Assembly (NCBI RefSeq): GCF_001428045.1
Contig: NZ_LMSD01000043.1
Span: forward strand, 1-64,000
DNA length: 64,000 nucleotides
From: Paenibacillus sp. Soil750
Lineage (GTDB): Bacteria > Bacillota > Bacilli > Paenibacillales > NBRC-103111
Direction: 5' to 3'
The translations under genes and the position numbers were made by a program. This document shows positions 40,574-50,102 of the stretch, in pieces. The notes below the pieces were generated by a model that saw only the letters and a list, made by a program, of their open reading frames with translations, was not told where the DNA came from and did not search any database. Within the stretch, counting starts at the first letter, position 1, and each line of letters opens with the position of its first letter.

Positions 40574-42682
40574 ATGGCAGATTCGTTAGTCATTGTAGAG
40601 TCACCAGCAAAAGCCAAAACCATCGGCAAATATTTAGGCAGTAAGTTCATCGTGAAAGCATCGATGGGTCATATTCGCGACCTTCCGAAAAGCCAAATTG
40701 GCGTAGAAGTCGATCGTAACTTTGAGCCTAAATACATAACGATTCGTGGAAAGGGTTCTATCCTTAAAGAACTCAAAGACGCAAGCAAAAAAGTGAAAAA
40801 AATATATCTAGCGGCGGATCCGGATCGCGAAGGTGAAGCGATTGCTTGGCATTTAGCTCATTATCTCGACGTGGGTCCAGATGAACTTTGTCGTGTTGTG
40901 TTTAATGAGATTACGAAGGAAGCCGTTAAGGACGCGTTTAAAACGCCTCGCAAGATTAATCAAGATTTGGTGAATGCTCAGCAAGCACGTCGGATTTTGG
41001 ATCGACTTGTTGGTTACAAAATCAGTCCTTTGCTTTGGAAAAAAGTGAAGAAAGGGCTGTCGGCTGGCCGGGTGCAATCAGTAGCGGTTAAGTTAATTCA
41101 AGACCGTGAGAATGAAATTAAAGCATTTGAGCCTGAAGAGTACTGGTCGATTACGGCAGTTCTTGATGCAGGCAAAACGGTATTTGAGGCTAAGTATCAT
41201 AGTCATAATGGTGAGAAAAAAGAACTGCACTCACAAGAAGATGTCGATTTGATTCTTGCTGCTATGGGTAATGAAGCGTTTATTGTGAAAGAAGTGAAAG
41301 AGAAAGAACGTCAACGTAACCCTTCTCCGCCTTTTATTACAAGCTCTATGCAACAAGAAGCGGCGCGTAAATTGAATTTCCGTGCTTCCAAGACGATGTC
41401 TGTAGCGCAGCAATTATATGAAGGTATCGATTTAGGCAAAGAAGGTACCGTCGGTTTAATTACCTATATGCGTACGGATTCTACGCGGATTTCTCCGATT
41501 GCCCAAGAAGAAGCCAAAGACTTTATTATGACGAAATATGGCCCAACTTTTTACCCTGAAACGCCTCGTCAGTATTTGAAGAAAAATGCGAATGCACAGG
41601 ATGCGCATGAAGGGATTCGACCAACTTCTGTACTTCGTGAACCTGAGCAAATGAAAGCGTTCTTGAGTAAAGATCAGTACCGATTGTACAAGCTCGTGTG
41701 GGATCGCTTTGTTGCAAGCCAAATGGCGTCCGCAATCTTGGATACAATGACGATTGATTTAAACGCAGGAGAGACTGTGTTTAGAGCGAACGGATCCAAA
41801 ATGAAATTCGCTGGGTTCATGAAAGTATACGTAGAAAGCAACGATGACGGAACGACAGAAGAAGATAAATTGCTGCCTCCTCTATCAAAAGGCGATTCAT
41901 TGCCGAAACAAAGTGTAGAACCGAAGCAGCACTTTACACAACCACCTCCAAGGTATACAGAGGCACGTTTAGTTCGTGCTCTTGAGGAAATGGGGATCGG
42001 GCGACCAAGTACTTACGCACCTACACTAGAAACGATACAGAAACGTGGCTACGTAGCGATCGAAGAGAAGAAATTCGTACCGACGGAGCTAGGCGAGCTC
42101 GTGATCCAATTAATGCAAGAGTTTTTCCCGGAAATTCTAGATATTGAGTTCACTGCTCATATGGAAGAAGAGTTGGACTTTGTCGAGGAAGGGAAAGAGG
42201 ATTGGGTTCGAGTACTTGATACTTTCTATACTTCCTTTGAAAAGCGTTTAGAGTTTGCAGAAGAAGAAATGAAAGAAATTGAGATTCAAGATGAAGTTTC
42301 GGATGAAATATGTGAGAAATGCGGAAAGCATCTTGTTTATAAAATGGGACGCTTCGGTAAATTCCTAGCATGTTCAGGTTTCCCTGACTGCCGGAATACG
42401 AAGCCGATCATTAAGGATATCGGCGTTACTTGCCCAACTTGTCACACAGGTAAAATAGTTGAGCGCAGAAGCAAGAAAGGTCGCGTATTCTACGGCTGTG
42501 ACCAATATCCAACTTGTGATTTCGTTTCCTGGGATAAACCAGTTAATCGGCCATGCCCAGCGTGCAGCTCAATGATGATTGAGAAGCGAAGCAAGAACGG
42601 GGTTATGATTCAATGTACACAATGTGATCATAAGGAAGAAGCAGTTGACGAATCCGATCACACAGATGATATGAAAGATTAG
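40574..42682 (+). CDS. topA: DNA topoisomerase I
   Basis: 702 residues from the ATG at 40574, with GAGGAAGGA upstream. It relaxes negative supercoils. The TOPRIM domain starts with VIVESPAKAKT (catalytic E9) and holds DPDREGE (82-88); the active-site Tyr is Y298 in GLITYMRTDSTRIS. Three C-terminal zinc ribbons are visible, each with two Cys pairs, the first starting CEKCGKHL and the last CPACSSMM. Confidence 0.97.
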   Translation: MADSLVIVESPAKAKTIGKYLGSKFIVKASMGHIRDLPKSQIGVEVDRNFEPKYITIRGKGSILKELKDASKKVKKIYLAADPDREGEAIAWHLAHYLDVGPDELCRVVFNEITKEAVKDAFKTPRKINQDLVNAQQARRILDRLVGYKISPLLWKKVKKGLSAGRVQSVAVKLIQDRENEIKAFEPEEYWSITAVLDAGKTVFEAKYHSHNGEKKELHSQEDVDLILAAMGNEAFIVKEVKEKERQRNPSPPFITSSMQQEAARKLNFRASKTMSVAQQLYEGIDLGKEGTVGLITYMRTDSTRISPIAQEEAKDFIMTKYGPTFYPETPRQYLKKNANAQDAHEGIRPTSVLREPEQMKAFLSKDQYRLYKLVWDRFVASQMASAILDTMTIDLNAGETVFRANGSKMKFAGFMKVYVESNDDGTTEEDKLLPPLSKGDSLPKQSVEPKQHFTQPPPRYTEARLVRALEEMGIGRPSTYAPTLETIQKRGYVAIEEKKFVPTELGELVIQLMQEFFPEILDIEFTAHMEEELDFVEEGKEDWVRVLDTFYTSFEKRLEFAEEEMKEIEIQDEVSDEICEKCGKHLVYKMGRFGKFLACSGFPDCRNTKPIIKDIGVTCPTCHTGKIVERRSKKGRVFYGCDQYPTCDFVSWDKPVNRPCPACSSMMIEKRSKNGVMIQCTQCDHKEEAVDESDHTDDMKD

Positions 42683-42694
42683 AGGTGTCTGATT

Positions 42695-44011
42695 TTGCCA
42701 GAAAATCAAAGAGTAACAGTCATCGGCGCAGGATTGGCAGGCAGTGAAGCCGCATGGCAAATTGCCCGTCAAGGCGTGCCTGTTACTTTATATGAAATGC
42801 GTAATGTAAGGAAAACTCCTGCTCATATAACGGATCAGTTCGCTGAACTTGTATGCAGCAACTCTCTGCGCTCCAATGGTCTAACGAATGCAGTAGGTGT
42901 TCTAAAAGAAGAGATGAGACGAATGGACTCTCTCATTCTTGCTTGTGCTGACGAGCATGCAGTACCTGCTGGAGGAGCTTTAGCGGTTGACCGCGATGGA
43001 TTCTCTCAAGCAGTAACTAACACATTACGTAATCACCCATTGATTGAGGTTCGTAACGAAGAACTTCAAACACTCCCTGAGGGAATAACAGTAGTTGCCA
43101 CGGGGCCACTGACATCTCCAGATTTAGCTGCAGAACTCAAAGCATTAATGGGGGAAGAGTATTTATACTTTTATGATGCTGCAGCACCTATTGTTGAGAA
43201 AGATTCAATCGATATGAATAAGGTGTACTTGGCTTCTCGTTATGATAAAGGGGAAGCGGCATACTTGAACTGTCCGATGACGGAAGAAGAGTTCAATGTG
43301 TTCTACGAGGCTCTAATTACAGCTGAAGTAGCAGAATTAAAGGAATTTGAGAAAGAAATTTATTTTGAAGGCTGTATGCCTTTAGAAGTAATGGCGAAAC
43401 GCGGTAAACAAACTGTGTTGTTCGGACCTATGAAGCCTGTTGGGCTAATCAATCCGCACACGGGTAAAATGCCACATGCAGTTGTGCAGCTTCGTCAAGA
43501 TAATGCAGCAGGTACCTTATATAACTTGGTAGGTTTCCAAACGCATTTGAAGTGGGGAGAGCAGAAACGTGTCCTTCAGCTTATCCCTGGTCTAGAGCAA
43601 GCAGAGTTCGTCCGTTATGGCGTTATGCATCGTAATACGTTCATTAACTCACCGAAGCTGCTAGAACCAACTTATCAATACAAACGTCGTGAGAATCTAT
43701 TCTTTGCAGGTCAAATGACAGGTGTTGAGGGGTATGTGGAATCGGCTGCTTCTGGCTTGATTGCTGGACTGAATGCAGGTCGAATGGCGAAAGGACAAGA
43801 CTGTGTTGTCTTGCCAGCTGAAACGACATTAGGAAGCATGGCACAGTATATTACAACTGCAGACTTCAAACATTTCCAGCCGATGAATGCTAATTTTGGT
43901 TTACTTCCTGCACTGCCAGAACGTATTCGGAACAAAAAAGAAAAATACGAAAAGCTGGCAAACCGCGCATTAGAGAGTATTCAGAATTTTGAGAAAACAA
44001 TCGCTGAATAA
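42695..44011 (+). CDS. trmFO: Methylenetetrahydrofolate-tRNA-(uracil-5-)-methyltransferase TrmFO
   Basis: 438 residues from a TTG start with AGAGGTG upstream. It makes m5U54 in tRNA using folate and FAD. The FAD-binding motif GAGLAGSEAA is at 11-20; the catalytic region has CSNSLRSNGLTNAVGVLKEE. The start is 12 bases after topA. In B. subtilis the next gene is codV (xerC), but here hslV follows. Confidence 0.95.
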   Translation: MPENQRVTVIGAGLAGSEAAWQIARQGVPVTLYEMRNVRKTPAHITDQFAELVCSNSLRSNGLTNAVGVLKEEMRRMDSLILACADEHAVPAGGALAVDRDGFSQAVTNTLRNHPLIEVRNEELQTLPEGITVVATGPLTSPDLAAELKALMGEEYLYFYDAAAPIVEKDSIDMNKVYLASRYDKGEAAYLNCPMTEEEFNVFYEALITAEVAELKEFEKEIYFEGCMPLEVMAKRGKQTVLFGPMKPVGLINPHTGKMPHAVVQLRQDNAAGTLYNLVGFQTHLKWGEQKRVLQLIPGLEQAEFVRYGVMHRNTFINSPKLLEPTYQYKRRENLFFAGQMTGVEGYVESAASGLIAGLNAGRMAKGQDCVVLPAETTLGSMAQYITTADFKHFQPMNANFGLLPALPERIRNKKEKYEKLANRALESIQNFEKTIAE

Positions 44012-44088
44012 GTTGTCATGTGATGATCCACTGTGTTACTATAAATTAATGTTTTATTGCATTTTTCATTCGTTTGATCATACATTTA

Positions 44089-44133
44089 CCTCTAGATGCG
44101 GTCTACTCAACCTTTAGACCTCGCTAGAGGTTT
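44089..44133 (+). terminator. Probable terminator between trmFO and hslV
   Basis: CCTCTAG (44089-44095) pairs with CTAGAGG (44124-44130), with a further inner stem (GGTCTA/TAGACC). The tail is T-rich (TTTCTCTCATTTTT). It is a large hairpin in the only sizeable gap of this gene run, where B. subtilis has codV. Confidence 0.6.
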
Positions 44134-44207
44134 CTCTCATTTTTGCGACCCATAGACAATGGAGAGGTCTCTTTACGGAATTAATTCTTATAGAGGGGTG
44201 AATCGAA

Positions 44208-44762
44208 ATGGAACCCAATCAAGCAACGTTTCATGCGACAACGATATTTGCAATTCGTCATCAAGGTAAGGGAGCTATAGCCGGTGACGGGCAAGTGACA
44301 TTCGGCAATAGTATGATCATGAAGAGCACGGCCAAAAAAGTACGGCGTTTACATAGAGGGAAAGTCATTGCTGGTTTCGCCGGTTCCGTTGCTGATGCGA
44401 TAACGCTTTTTGAGAAGTTTGAAGGCAAGCTGGAAGAACACCATGGAAATCTTCAACGTGCTGCAGTTGAGCTAACGAAGGATTGGCGTCAAGATCGTGT
44501 GCTGCGGAGACTGGAAGCTATGATGATCGTCATGGATGCTTCAGGACTTTTACTGCTGTCCGGTAATGGAGAAGTCATTGAACCCGATGATGGCATTTTG
44601 GCTATTGGTTCTGGCGGGAGCTTTGCACTCGCGGCAGGTAGAGCGCTGCACCGACATGCACCTCAGCTTAGTGCGAAAGAAATTGCCCACGCGGCGTTGA
44701 CGACAGCAGCTGAAATTTGTGTGTTTACCAACCATAATATTATTGTTGAAGAGATTGAATAG
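44208..44762 (+). CDS. hslV: ATP-dependent protease subunit HslV (ClpQ/CodW)
   Basis: 184 residues. It is the peptidase ring of the two-ring HslUV protease. The core starts at ATTIFAIRHQGKGAIAGDGQ, followed by VTFGNSMIMKSTAKKVRRL and a GFAGSVADA motif. In E. coli the first Thr of TTI becomes the nucleophile. Here ten residues (MEPNQATFHA) precede T11-T12. B. subtilis CodW has a shorter, Ser-starting end. So this enzyme would need processing, or would use another residue such as T7. GAGGGGTGAA precedes the ATG. Confidence 0.94.
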   Translation: MEPNQATFHATTIFAIRHQGKGAIAGDGQVTFGNSMIMKSTAKKVRRLHRGKVIAGFAGSVADAITLFEKFEGKLEEHHGNLQRAAVELTKDWRQDRVLRRLEAMMIVMDASGLLLLSGNGEVIEPDDGILAIGSGGSFALAAGRALHRHAPQLSAKEIAHAALTTAAEICVFTNHNIIVEEIE

Positions 44763-44848
44763 ACTAGAACGTATGTTTTTTAAGAGGAATTAGCACACGC
44801 TCTCAATTGATCGATTAACTTTAGCCTACATTTAAGGAGGTATCACAT

Positions 44849-46246
44849 ATGGCAAACAGCTCTCTTACCCCTAAACAAATTGTCCAAGAACTGGATCGAT
44901 ACATTGTGGGGCAGAAAAAAGCGAAAAAATCCGTTGCGATCGCACTGCGAAATCGATATCGGAGAAATTTGGTTGACGAAAGCATGAGAGATGAAATTGT
45001 ACCGAAAAACATCCTCATGATTGGACCTACTGGTGTTGGGAAAACAGAAATTGCGCGGAGACTTGCGAAGCTGGTTGGCGCGCCTTTTATTAAAGTTGAA
45101 GCGACGAAATTCACTGAAGTGGGTTATGTGGGCCGTGATGTAGAATCGATGGTACGTGACTTGGTTGAGACATCAGTGCGTATGGTCAAAGCTGAACGTA
45201 TGGAAAAGGTCAAGGATCGTGCTGAGAAGCTCGCTAATGAGAGATTAGTTACTTTACTTGCTCCGAGTCCTACCCGTGCCAAAACACAGCGTAATCCGCT
45301 TGAGATGTTGTTTGGCGGGCAAAATAAAGATGAGCAAGACGAGACGCCGCCTGATTCAAATCTGGCTTCTAAAAGAGCTCAAGTCGCCGAACAATTATCC
45401 AATGGTAAATTAGAAAACGATCATGTAGAAATTGAAGTGGAAGACGCAACGCCTTCCATGCTTGATATGCTTGGTGGTCAAGGTAATGAACAAGCAGGGA
45501 TGAATATGCAAGAAATGTTCGGGAGTCTGCTGCCCAAAAAGATGAAAAAACGGAAACTGCTTGTGAAAGAAGCTAGAAAAGTTCTAACACAAGAAGAAGC
45601 ACAGAAATTAATTGATATGGACGATGTGATCCAGGAATCGATCAACCGCGCGGAGCAAAGTGGAATTATTTTTATAGATGAAATTGATAAAATAGCAAGC
45701 AGCAGCCGCGGTGGAAGTGGACCGGATATTTCGCGTGAGGGTGTTCAAAGAGATATCTTACCGATTGTAGAGGGTTCTACGGTTGTAACTAAGTATGGTT
45801 CTGTTAAAACAGATTATGTGCTATTTATTGGGGCAGGAGCTTTTCATATTGCCAAGCCATCTGATCTCATTCCAGAACTGCAGGGCAGATTCCCAATTCG
45901 AGTCGAACTAAGCGATTTAACATTAGAAGACTTCGTTTCGATTTTAACGGAGCCTAAGAATGCTTTGACTAAACAATATACAGCTTTGTTGCAAACGGAA
46001 GGTATAACGATTGAATTTGCAGAGGAAGCTATTCATGAAATTGCTCGTATTGCCGTTGAAGTAAATCAACAAACAGAAAATATTGGAGCTCGTCGTTTAC
46101 ATACAATTTTAGAAAAATTGTTGGAAGATTTATCTTTTGAAGCACCTGAAATCACATTAGAGTCACTAGTGATCAATCCAGCTTATGTACGTGAGAAACT
46201 AAGCAGTATTGTTCAAAATAGAGATTTAAGTCAGTATATCTTATAA
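44849..46246 (+). CDS. hslU: ATPase subunit HslU (ClpY)
   Basis: 465 residues. It is the AAA+ unfoldase ring feeding HslV. Walker A GPTGVGKT is at 59-66. The I-domain (about 110-240) is acidic and variable, Walker B is IIFIDEIDK, and the C-terminal end LSQYIL matches the tail that docks into HslV. TTAAGGAGG precedes the ATG. Confidence 0.96.
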   Translation: MANSSLTPKQIVQELDRYIVGQKKAKKSVAIALRNRYRRNLVDESMRDEIVPKNILMIGPTGVGKTEIARRLAKLVGAPFIKVEATKFTEVGYVGRDVESMVRDLVETSVRMVKAERMEKVKDRAEKLANERLVTLLAPSPTRAKTQRNPLEMLFGGQNKDEQDETPPDSNLASKRAQVAEQLSNGKLENDHVEIEVEDATPSMLDMLGGQGNEQAGMNMQEMFGSLLPKKMKKRKLLVKEARKVLTQEEAQKLIDMDDVIQESINRAEQSGIIFIDEIDKIASSSRGGSGPDISREGVQRDILPIVEGSTVVTKYGSVKTDYVLFIGAGAFHIAKPSDLIPELQGRFPIRVELSDLTLEDFVSILTEPKNALTKQYTALLQTEGITIEFAEEAIHEIARIAVEVNQQTENIGARRLHTILEKLLEDLSFEAPEITLESLVINPAYVREKLSSIVQNRDLSQYIL

Positions 46247-46282
46247 GAAATAAGCAGGTTGCAGTTAGTAGGAGGCAGTTAC

Positions 46283-47068
46283 ATGAGTTTATTAAATAAA
46301 ACAAGAAGGCTGAATCGTTTGCTCCAAAAAGAAGCGGGCAATGCGGTTAGCTTTATGGATATGGCAGAAGTACTAAGAGATGTCGTCATCGCAAATATTT
46401 ATGTGGTTAGCCGTAAAGGTAAAATTTTAGGCTATGCGGTTACGAATGATCCTGTGTCTCCTGAAATGAATCAAACGATTCTAATCGAACGCAGGTTCCC
46501 AATTGAATCTAACAATTTATTGCTAAAAATCGAAGAGACCTCATCTACATCGGAGCCAGACAGTCCGTATTTTTATTATACAGACCAGATGAAGGATATG
46601 TTTCCAGCGACGCATACAACTTTAGTGCCAATTATTGGTGGTGGCGATCGTTTGGGCACCTTGATTCTAAGTCGAAGCGAAGGTCACTTTATTGATGATG
46701 ATCTGGTTCTCGCAGAATATGGTTCAACGGTTATTGCAATGGAAATATTGCGAGAGCGCGCGGAAGAGATTGAAGAAGAAGCCCGCAGCAAAGCAGTTGT
46801 TCAAGTTGCAATTGGCTCATTGTCTTTCAGTGAAATGGAAGCTGTTGAACATATTTTTGAGGAACTGGACGGCAAGGAAGGATTGTTGGTGGCGAGTAAA
46901 ATTGCAGACCGAGTGGGTATAACTCGTTCTGTTATTGTAAATGCGCTGCGTAAACTGGAAAGTGCTGGCGTGATTGAAACGCGATCACTAGGAATGAAAG
47001 GCACTTATATCCGTATATTAAATGAACAACTGATGCAAAGCATTGAACAGATGAAGTCAAAATTATAA
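46283..47068 (+). CDS. codY: GTP-sensing transcriptional repressor CodY
   Basis: 261 residues from the ATG at 46283, with GGAGGCAG upstream; an earlier in-frame codon at 46259 is not needed. The N-terminal GAF domain (1-155) binds branched-chain amino acids, and the C-terminal winged helix (about 200-250) holds the DNA-reading helix SKIADRVGITRSVIVNALRK. CodY represses stationary-phase, uptake and motility genes when nutrients are rich. A terminator and the flagellar operon follow, as in Bacillus. Confidence 0.96.
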   Translation: MSLLNKTRRLNRLLQKEAGNAVSFMDMAEVLRDVVIANIYVVSRKGKILGYAVTNDPVSPEMNQTILIERRFPIESNNLLLKIEETSSTSEPDSPYFYYTDQMKDMFPATHTTLVPIIGGGDRLGTLILSRSEGHFIDDDLVLAEYGSTVIAMEILRERAEEIEEEARSKAVVQVAIGSLSFSEMEAVEHIFEELDGKEGLLVASKIADRVGITRSVIVNALRKLESAGVIETRSLGMKGTYIRILNEQLMQSIEQMKSKL

Positions 47069-47080
47069 TAATAAATGTTA

Positions 47081-47113
47081 AAGCCCTATCTGGTAAAAAG
47101 ATAGGGCTTTTTT
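47081..47113 (+). terminator. Terminator after codY
   Basis: AAGCCCTATCT (47081-47091) pairs with AGATAGGGCTT (47099-47109), followed by a T-run. Confidence 0.85.
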
Positions 47114-47169
47114 CTTATTGTAACTTATCGTAATATCTTAGATGATAAAGAGTATAAGTCAAAGGTTTA

Positions 47170-47196
47170 CAAAATTCTACATATAGAACTATTTTG
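47170..47196. promoter_or_regulatory. Palindromic element upstream of flgB
   Basis: CAAAATTCTA is followed by CATA and TAGAACTATTTTG, an interrupted palindrome with a perfect TTCTA-CATA-TAGAA core. It lies 98 bases before flgB, the first gene of the flagellar operon. It could be an operator. No clear SigA or SigD promoter was found in the gap (47114-47293). Confidence 0.4.
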
Positions 47197-47293
47197 TATC
47201 AAGAATTGAGAATAATGTCGAAATAAGAAGGAATCAATTCTGCCAATGTTGAAATAGTAAATGAATATTATTTAGAGTGAAGGGGAATCGTTT

Positions 47294-47701
47294 ATGTCTT
47301 TATTAGACAAGCCTAGTTGGAATATGATGGAGCGTTCGCTGGATGCATCGACGCTAAGGCAAAAAGTGGCGGCGAATAACATTGCCAATGTGGATACTCC
47401 TAACTTTAAACGTTCCGATGTTGCATTTGAAGAGCTCTTACAAGGACAAATGAATGCGAATACACCTTCAATAGATGGCTTTCGTACAGATCCAAGGCAT
47501 TTTGTAATCGGGAAAACTACGACATTACCAAATACCGAAATTAAATCAGATAATTCGACAGCAATAAACAACAACTTAAACAATGTGGACATGGATTACG
47601 AAATGTCATTGATGGCCAAAAATCAACTTAAATACAATACGATGATTCAACAGATGAATAGCGATTTCAAAAAACTTCGTACGGTCATTGGGGGCAGGTA
47701 A
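47294..47701 (+). CDS. flgB: Flagellar basal-body rod protein FlgB
   Basis: 135 residues. It is a proximal rod subunit. The N-terminal flagellar rod motif is clear: LRQKVAANNIANVDTPNFKR (about 21-40). A GTGAAGGGGA site lies upstream. It is the first gene of the fla/che operon. The C-terminal helix (DMDYEMSLMAKNQLKYNTMI) is typical. Confidence 0.96.
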   Translation: MSLLDKPSWNMMERSLDASTLRQKVAANNIANVDTPNFKRSDVAFEELLQGQMNANTPSIDGFRTDPRHFVIGKTTTLPNTEIKSDNSTAINNNLNNVDMDYEMSLMAKNQLKYNTMIQQMNSDFKKLRTVIGGR

Positions 47702-47707
47702 TAAACG

Positions 47708-48157
47708 ATGAGACTTACAAACGGATTTGACATTAGTGCATCTGCTTTGACTGCGCAACGCTTGCGTATGGATGTTGTTTCGTCCAACATCGCCAATGCG
47801 GATACAACAAGAGCAAGGTTTGTTGATGGAAAATGGATGCCTTACACGAGAAAGTTAGTTTCATTCGAGACGAAATCTCAGCCTAGTTTCGCCCAATCAC
47901 TGAACTCAGCGATGGCCGATGGAACTGGTGAGGGAGTTCGAGTGAATAAGATATTTGAAGACAAATCACCATTAAAACAAGTGTACAATCCTTCGCATCC
48001 TGATGCAGATACCAATGGATTCGTCTACATGCCGAACGTGGATATTACCAAAGAGATGGTGGATATGATTTCAGCAACGAGATCTTATGAAGCCAATGTA
48101 ACAGCATTAAATGCAAGTAAAGCGATGATTACCAAAGCTTTGGAAATTGGTAGATAG
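47708..48157 (+). CDS. flgC: Flagellar basal-body rod protein FlgC
   Basis: 149 residues. The N-terminal motif RLRMDVVSSNIANADTTRA and the C-terminal motif PNVDITKEMVDMISATRSYE with ALNASKAMI are those of rod proteins. The gap to flgB is 6 bases. Confidence 0.96.
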   Translation: MRLTNGFDISASALTAQRLRMDVVSSNIANADTTRARFVDGKWMPYTRKLVSFETKSQPSFAQSLNSAMADGTGEGVRVNKIFEDKSPLKQVYNPSHPDADTNGFVYMPNVDITKEMVDMISATRSYEANVTALNASKAMITKALEIGR

Positions 48158-48168
48158 GAGGATACGTG

Positions 48169-48477
48169 ATGATTGACAAAATTAGTTACAGTCCGATAAA
48201 TATAATGAGTTCTATTAGTCCGAAGGATAACGCGGGTGAGGGAGCAGATGATTTAGGTAAGAAATTCGGCTCATTTTTGAACGAGGCGATGACCAATTTG
48301 AGTGCACAGCAAAAGCAAGTCGATCAGTTGAACGAAAGCTTCATTAAAGGGGAACTTTCAGATGTACATCAATTGACAATTGCCTCGGAGAAAGCTTCAT
48401 TAGGACTCGAACTTACAGTTCAGGTCAGAAATAAAGTGCTCGAGGCGTACCAAGAAATCATGAGAATGCAGCTGTAA
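48169..48477 (+). CDS. fliE: Flagellar hook-basal body protein FliE
   Basis: 102 residues from the ATG at 48169, after AGGAGGATACGTG. FliE links the MS ring to the rod. The family pattern is FGSFLNEAMTNLSAQQKQVD and ASEKASLGLELTVQVRNKVL with a final YQEIMRMQL. Confidence 0.94.
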   Translation: MIDKISYSPINIMSSISPKDNAGEGADDLGKKFGSFLNEAMTNLSAQQKQVDQLNESFIKGELSDVHQLTIASEKASLGLELTVQVRNKVLEAYQEIMRMQL

Positions 48478-48518
48478 CTATAGAGATGCTGCTAAATTTG
48501 GGTCAATGAGGTGACAGA

Positions 48519-50090
48519 GTGAACGAGAACCTGCTCCAGTACTGGGAAAAGGTGAAGCAATACTGGAATCGTTATAATCGGACGACGAAAATTATTTTTA
48601 TAGCTACTGTGTTCTTATTGATTCTAACAGCTGCCATTATAAGTGTTAATTTGTCGAAAACAGATTATTCGTTGGCATATACAGAATTGCAACCCAGTGA
48701 TGCAGCCAATATCAAATCTTATCTAGATACAGCGAAAGTACCTTATCATCTGAGTGCTGATGGAAAAAGCATAGAAGTGCCGACAAGTGAAGTAGCCAAT
48801 GTCAAACTTGCAGTTGAGTCTCAAGGGTTGAATAAGAACGGTTCCCTGGGCTTTGAAGTTTTTAGCGGAAGTAGTTCATTCGGTATCACGGATAATGAAT
48901 TCAAAGTGAAATACTTGAGCGCGATACAAGGTGAACTTCAACAACTTATTAATGCGAATCAAGCCATTTCAAGCTCTAAAGTAAATATATCTCTGCCAGA
49001 GGAAGGTCCATTCCTACAGCAACAGGCGGAGAAAGCAACAGCATCAGTTGTTTTACAAATCAAGCAGGGTTATACCTTAGATCAACCCAAAGTCGATACG
49101 ATTTATAATCTAGTATCACATAGTATTAAGAATTTACCGATTGAGAATATTTCTATTTCGGATCAGAATTTACTCTCGTATAAGTTTAGTGGTGAAGCTA
49201 ATAGCACGCCGAGAGATACAGATATTAATACCCAGTTCCGAAATGATTTACAGAAGAACATCAACTCGATGTTGGGTACGATGTTTGGACGCGATAAAGT
49301 GAGTGTCAGTGTATTTACGACGATGAATTTTGATCAGAAGAAAACCAAAGAACAACTCGTAAGGGCACCGAACCAAGTTGATCAAAAAGGAATTGAAATC
49401 TCCCTCCAAGAAGCAAATGAGTCTTATCAAAATAAAGGCACGGAAACAGGTGGTGTTCCTGGTACCGGCGCAACGGATGTACCTGGTTATCCAGGGACAG
49501 CAAATAATGGGAACTCAACATCAGAGAAAAACAGTAAAACAGTCAATTATGAAGTGGATCGCATTACAAATGACATTATCTCTACACCGTATGTAGTGAA
49601 GGATGTAAGTATTAATGTTGGCATCGAGCCTCCAGTAAGAGATGATCCGAACTCTTTAACTGCTGAAACGAAAACAGCCATTCAGAATGCGCTAGTGAAT
49701 ATTGTGAGAACTGCACTAGCTGATAATAAGACTACTTATACAGACGATGAATTGCAGAAAAAAGTTACGGTTTTTGCTCACTCATTTGTAAGATCTTCCG
49801 ATGCGAGTGCAGCGAAGACATCTACTTACTTGACTTATGGTGCATTAGCGTTAGCGGCACTAGCCATTGGAGCATTTATTGGGTTTGCAATTAGAAGACG
49901 CAAGAAAGCGGCACAACAACTTCTGATTGATCAAGAAATGGATGTTGCTTCTCAAAAGGCAGAGCTTCCAACGATTGATATTGAAAATGTAACGAATGAC
50001 AATCAAGTGCGTAAGCAGCTCGAAACGCTTGCAAGAAAGCGACCAGAAGAATTTGTTAACTTGCTGCGTACTTGGTTAGTAGACGAATAG
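48519..50090 (+). CDS. fliF: Flagellar MS-ring protein FliF
   Basis: 523 residues from a GTG with TGAGGTGACA upstream. The first membrane span is at about 24-42, the second near residues 440-460, and the short C-terminal tail (VRKQLETLARKRPEEFVNLL) is the FliG-binding end. The ring-building domains (with SLGFEVFSGSSSFGITDNEF) lie between. FliF forms the base on which the export gate and rod assemble. Confidence 0.96.
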   Translation: MNENLLQYWEKVKQYWNRYNRTTKIIFIATVFLLILTAAIISVNLSKTDYSLAYTELQPSDAANIKSYLDTAKVPYHLSADGKSIEVPTSEVANVKLAVESQGLNKNGSLGFEVFSGSSSFGITDNEFKVKYLSAIQGELQQLINANQAISSSKVNISLPEEGPFLQQQAEKATASVVLQIKQGYTLDQPKVDTIYNLVSHSIKNLPIENISISDQNLLSYKFSGEANSTPRDTDINTQFRNDLQKNINSMLGTMFGRDKVSVSVFTTMNFDQKKTKEQLVRAPNQVDQKGIEISLQEANESYQNKGTETGGVPGTGATDVPGYPGTANNGNSTSEKNSKTVNYEVDRITNDIISTPYVVKDVSINVGIEPPVRDDPNSLTAETKTAIQNALVNIVRTALADNKTTYTDDELQKKVTVFAHSFVRSSDASAAKTSTYLTYGALALAALAIGAFIGFAIRRRKKAAQQLLIDQEMDVASQKAELPTIDIENVTNDNQVRKQLETLARKRPEEFVNLLRTWLVDE

Positions 50091-50102
50091 AGGTGCACTT
50101 GT

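Noticed and set aside
44012..44207. A possible T-box or other riboswitch in the trmFO-hslV gap
   Set aside because: Only one large hairpin is seen; no T-box sequence or specifier-loop pattern is present.
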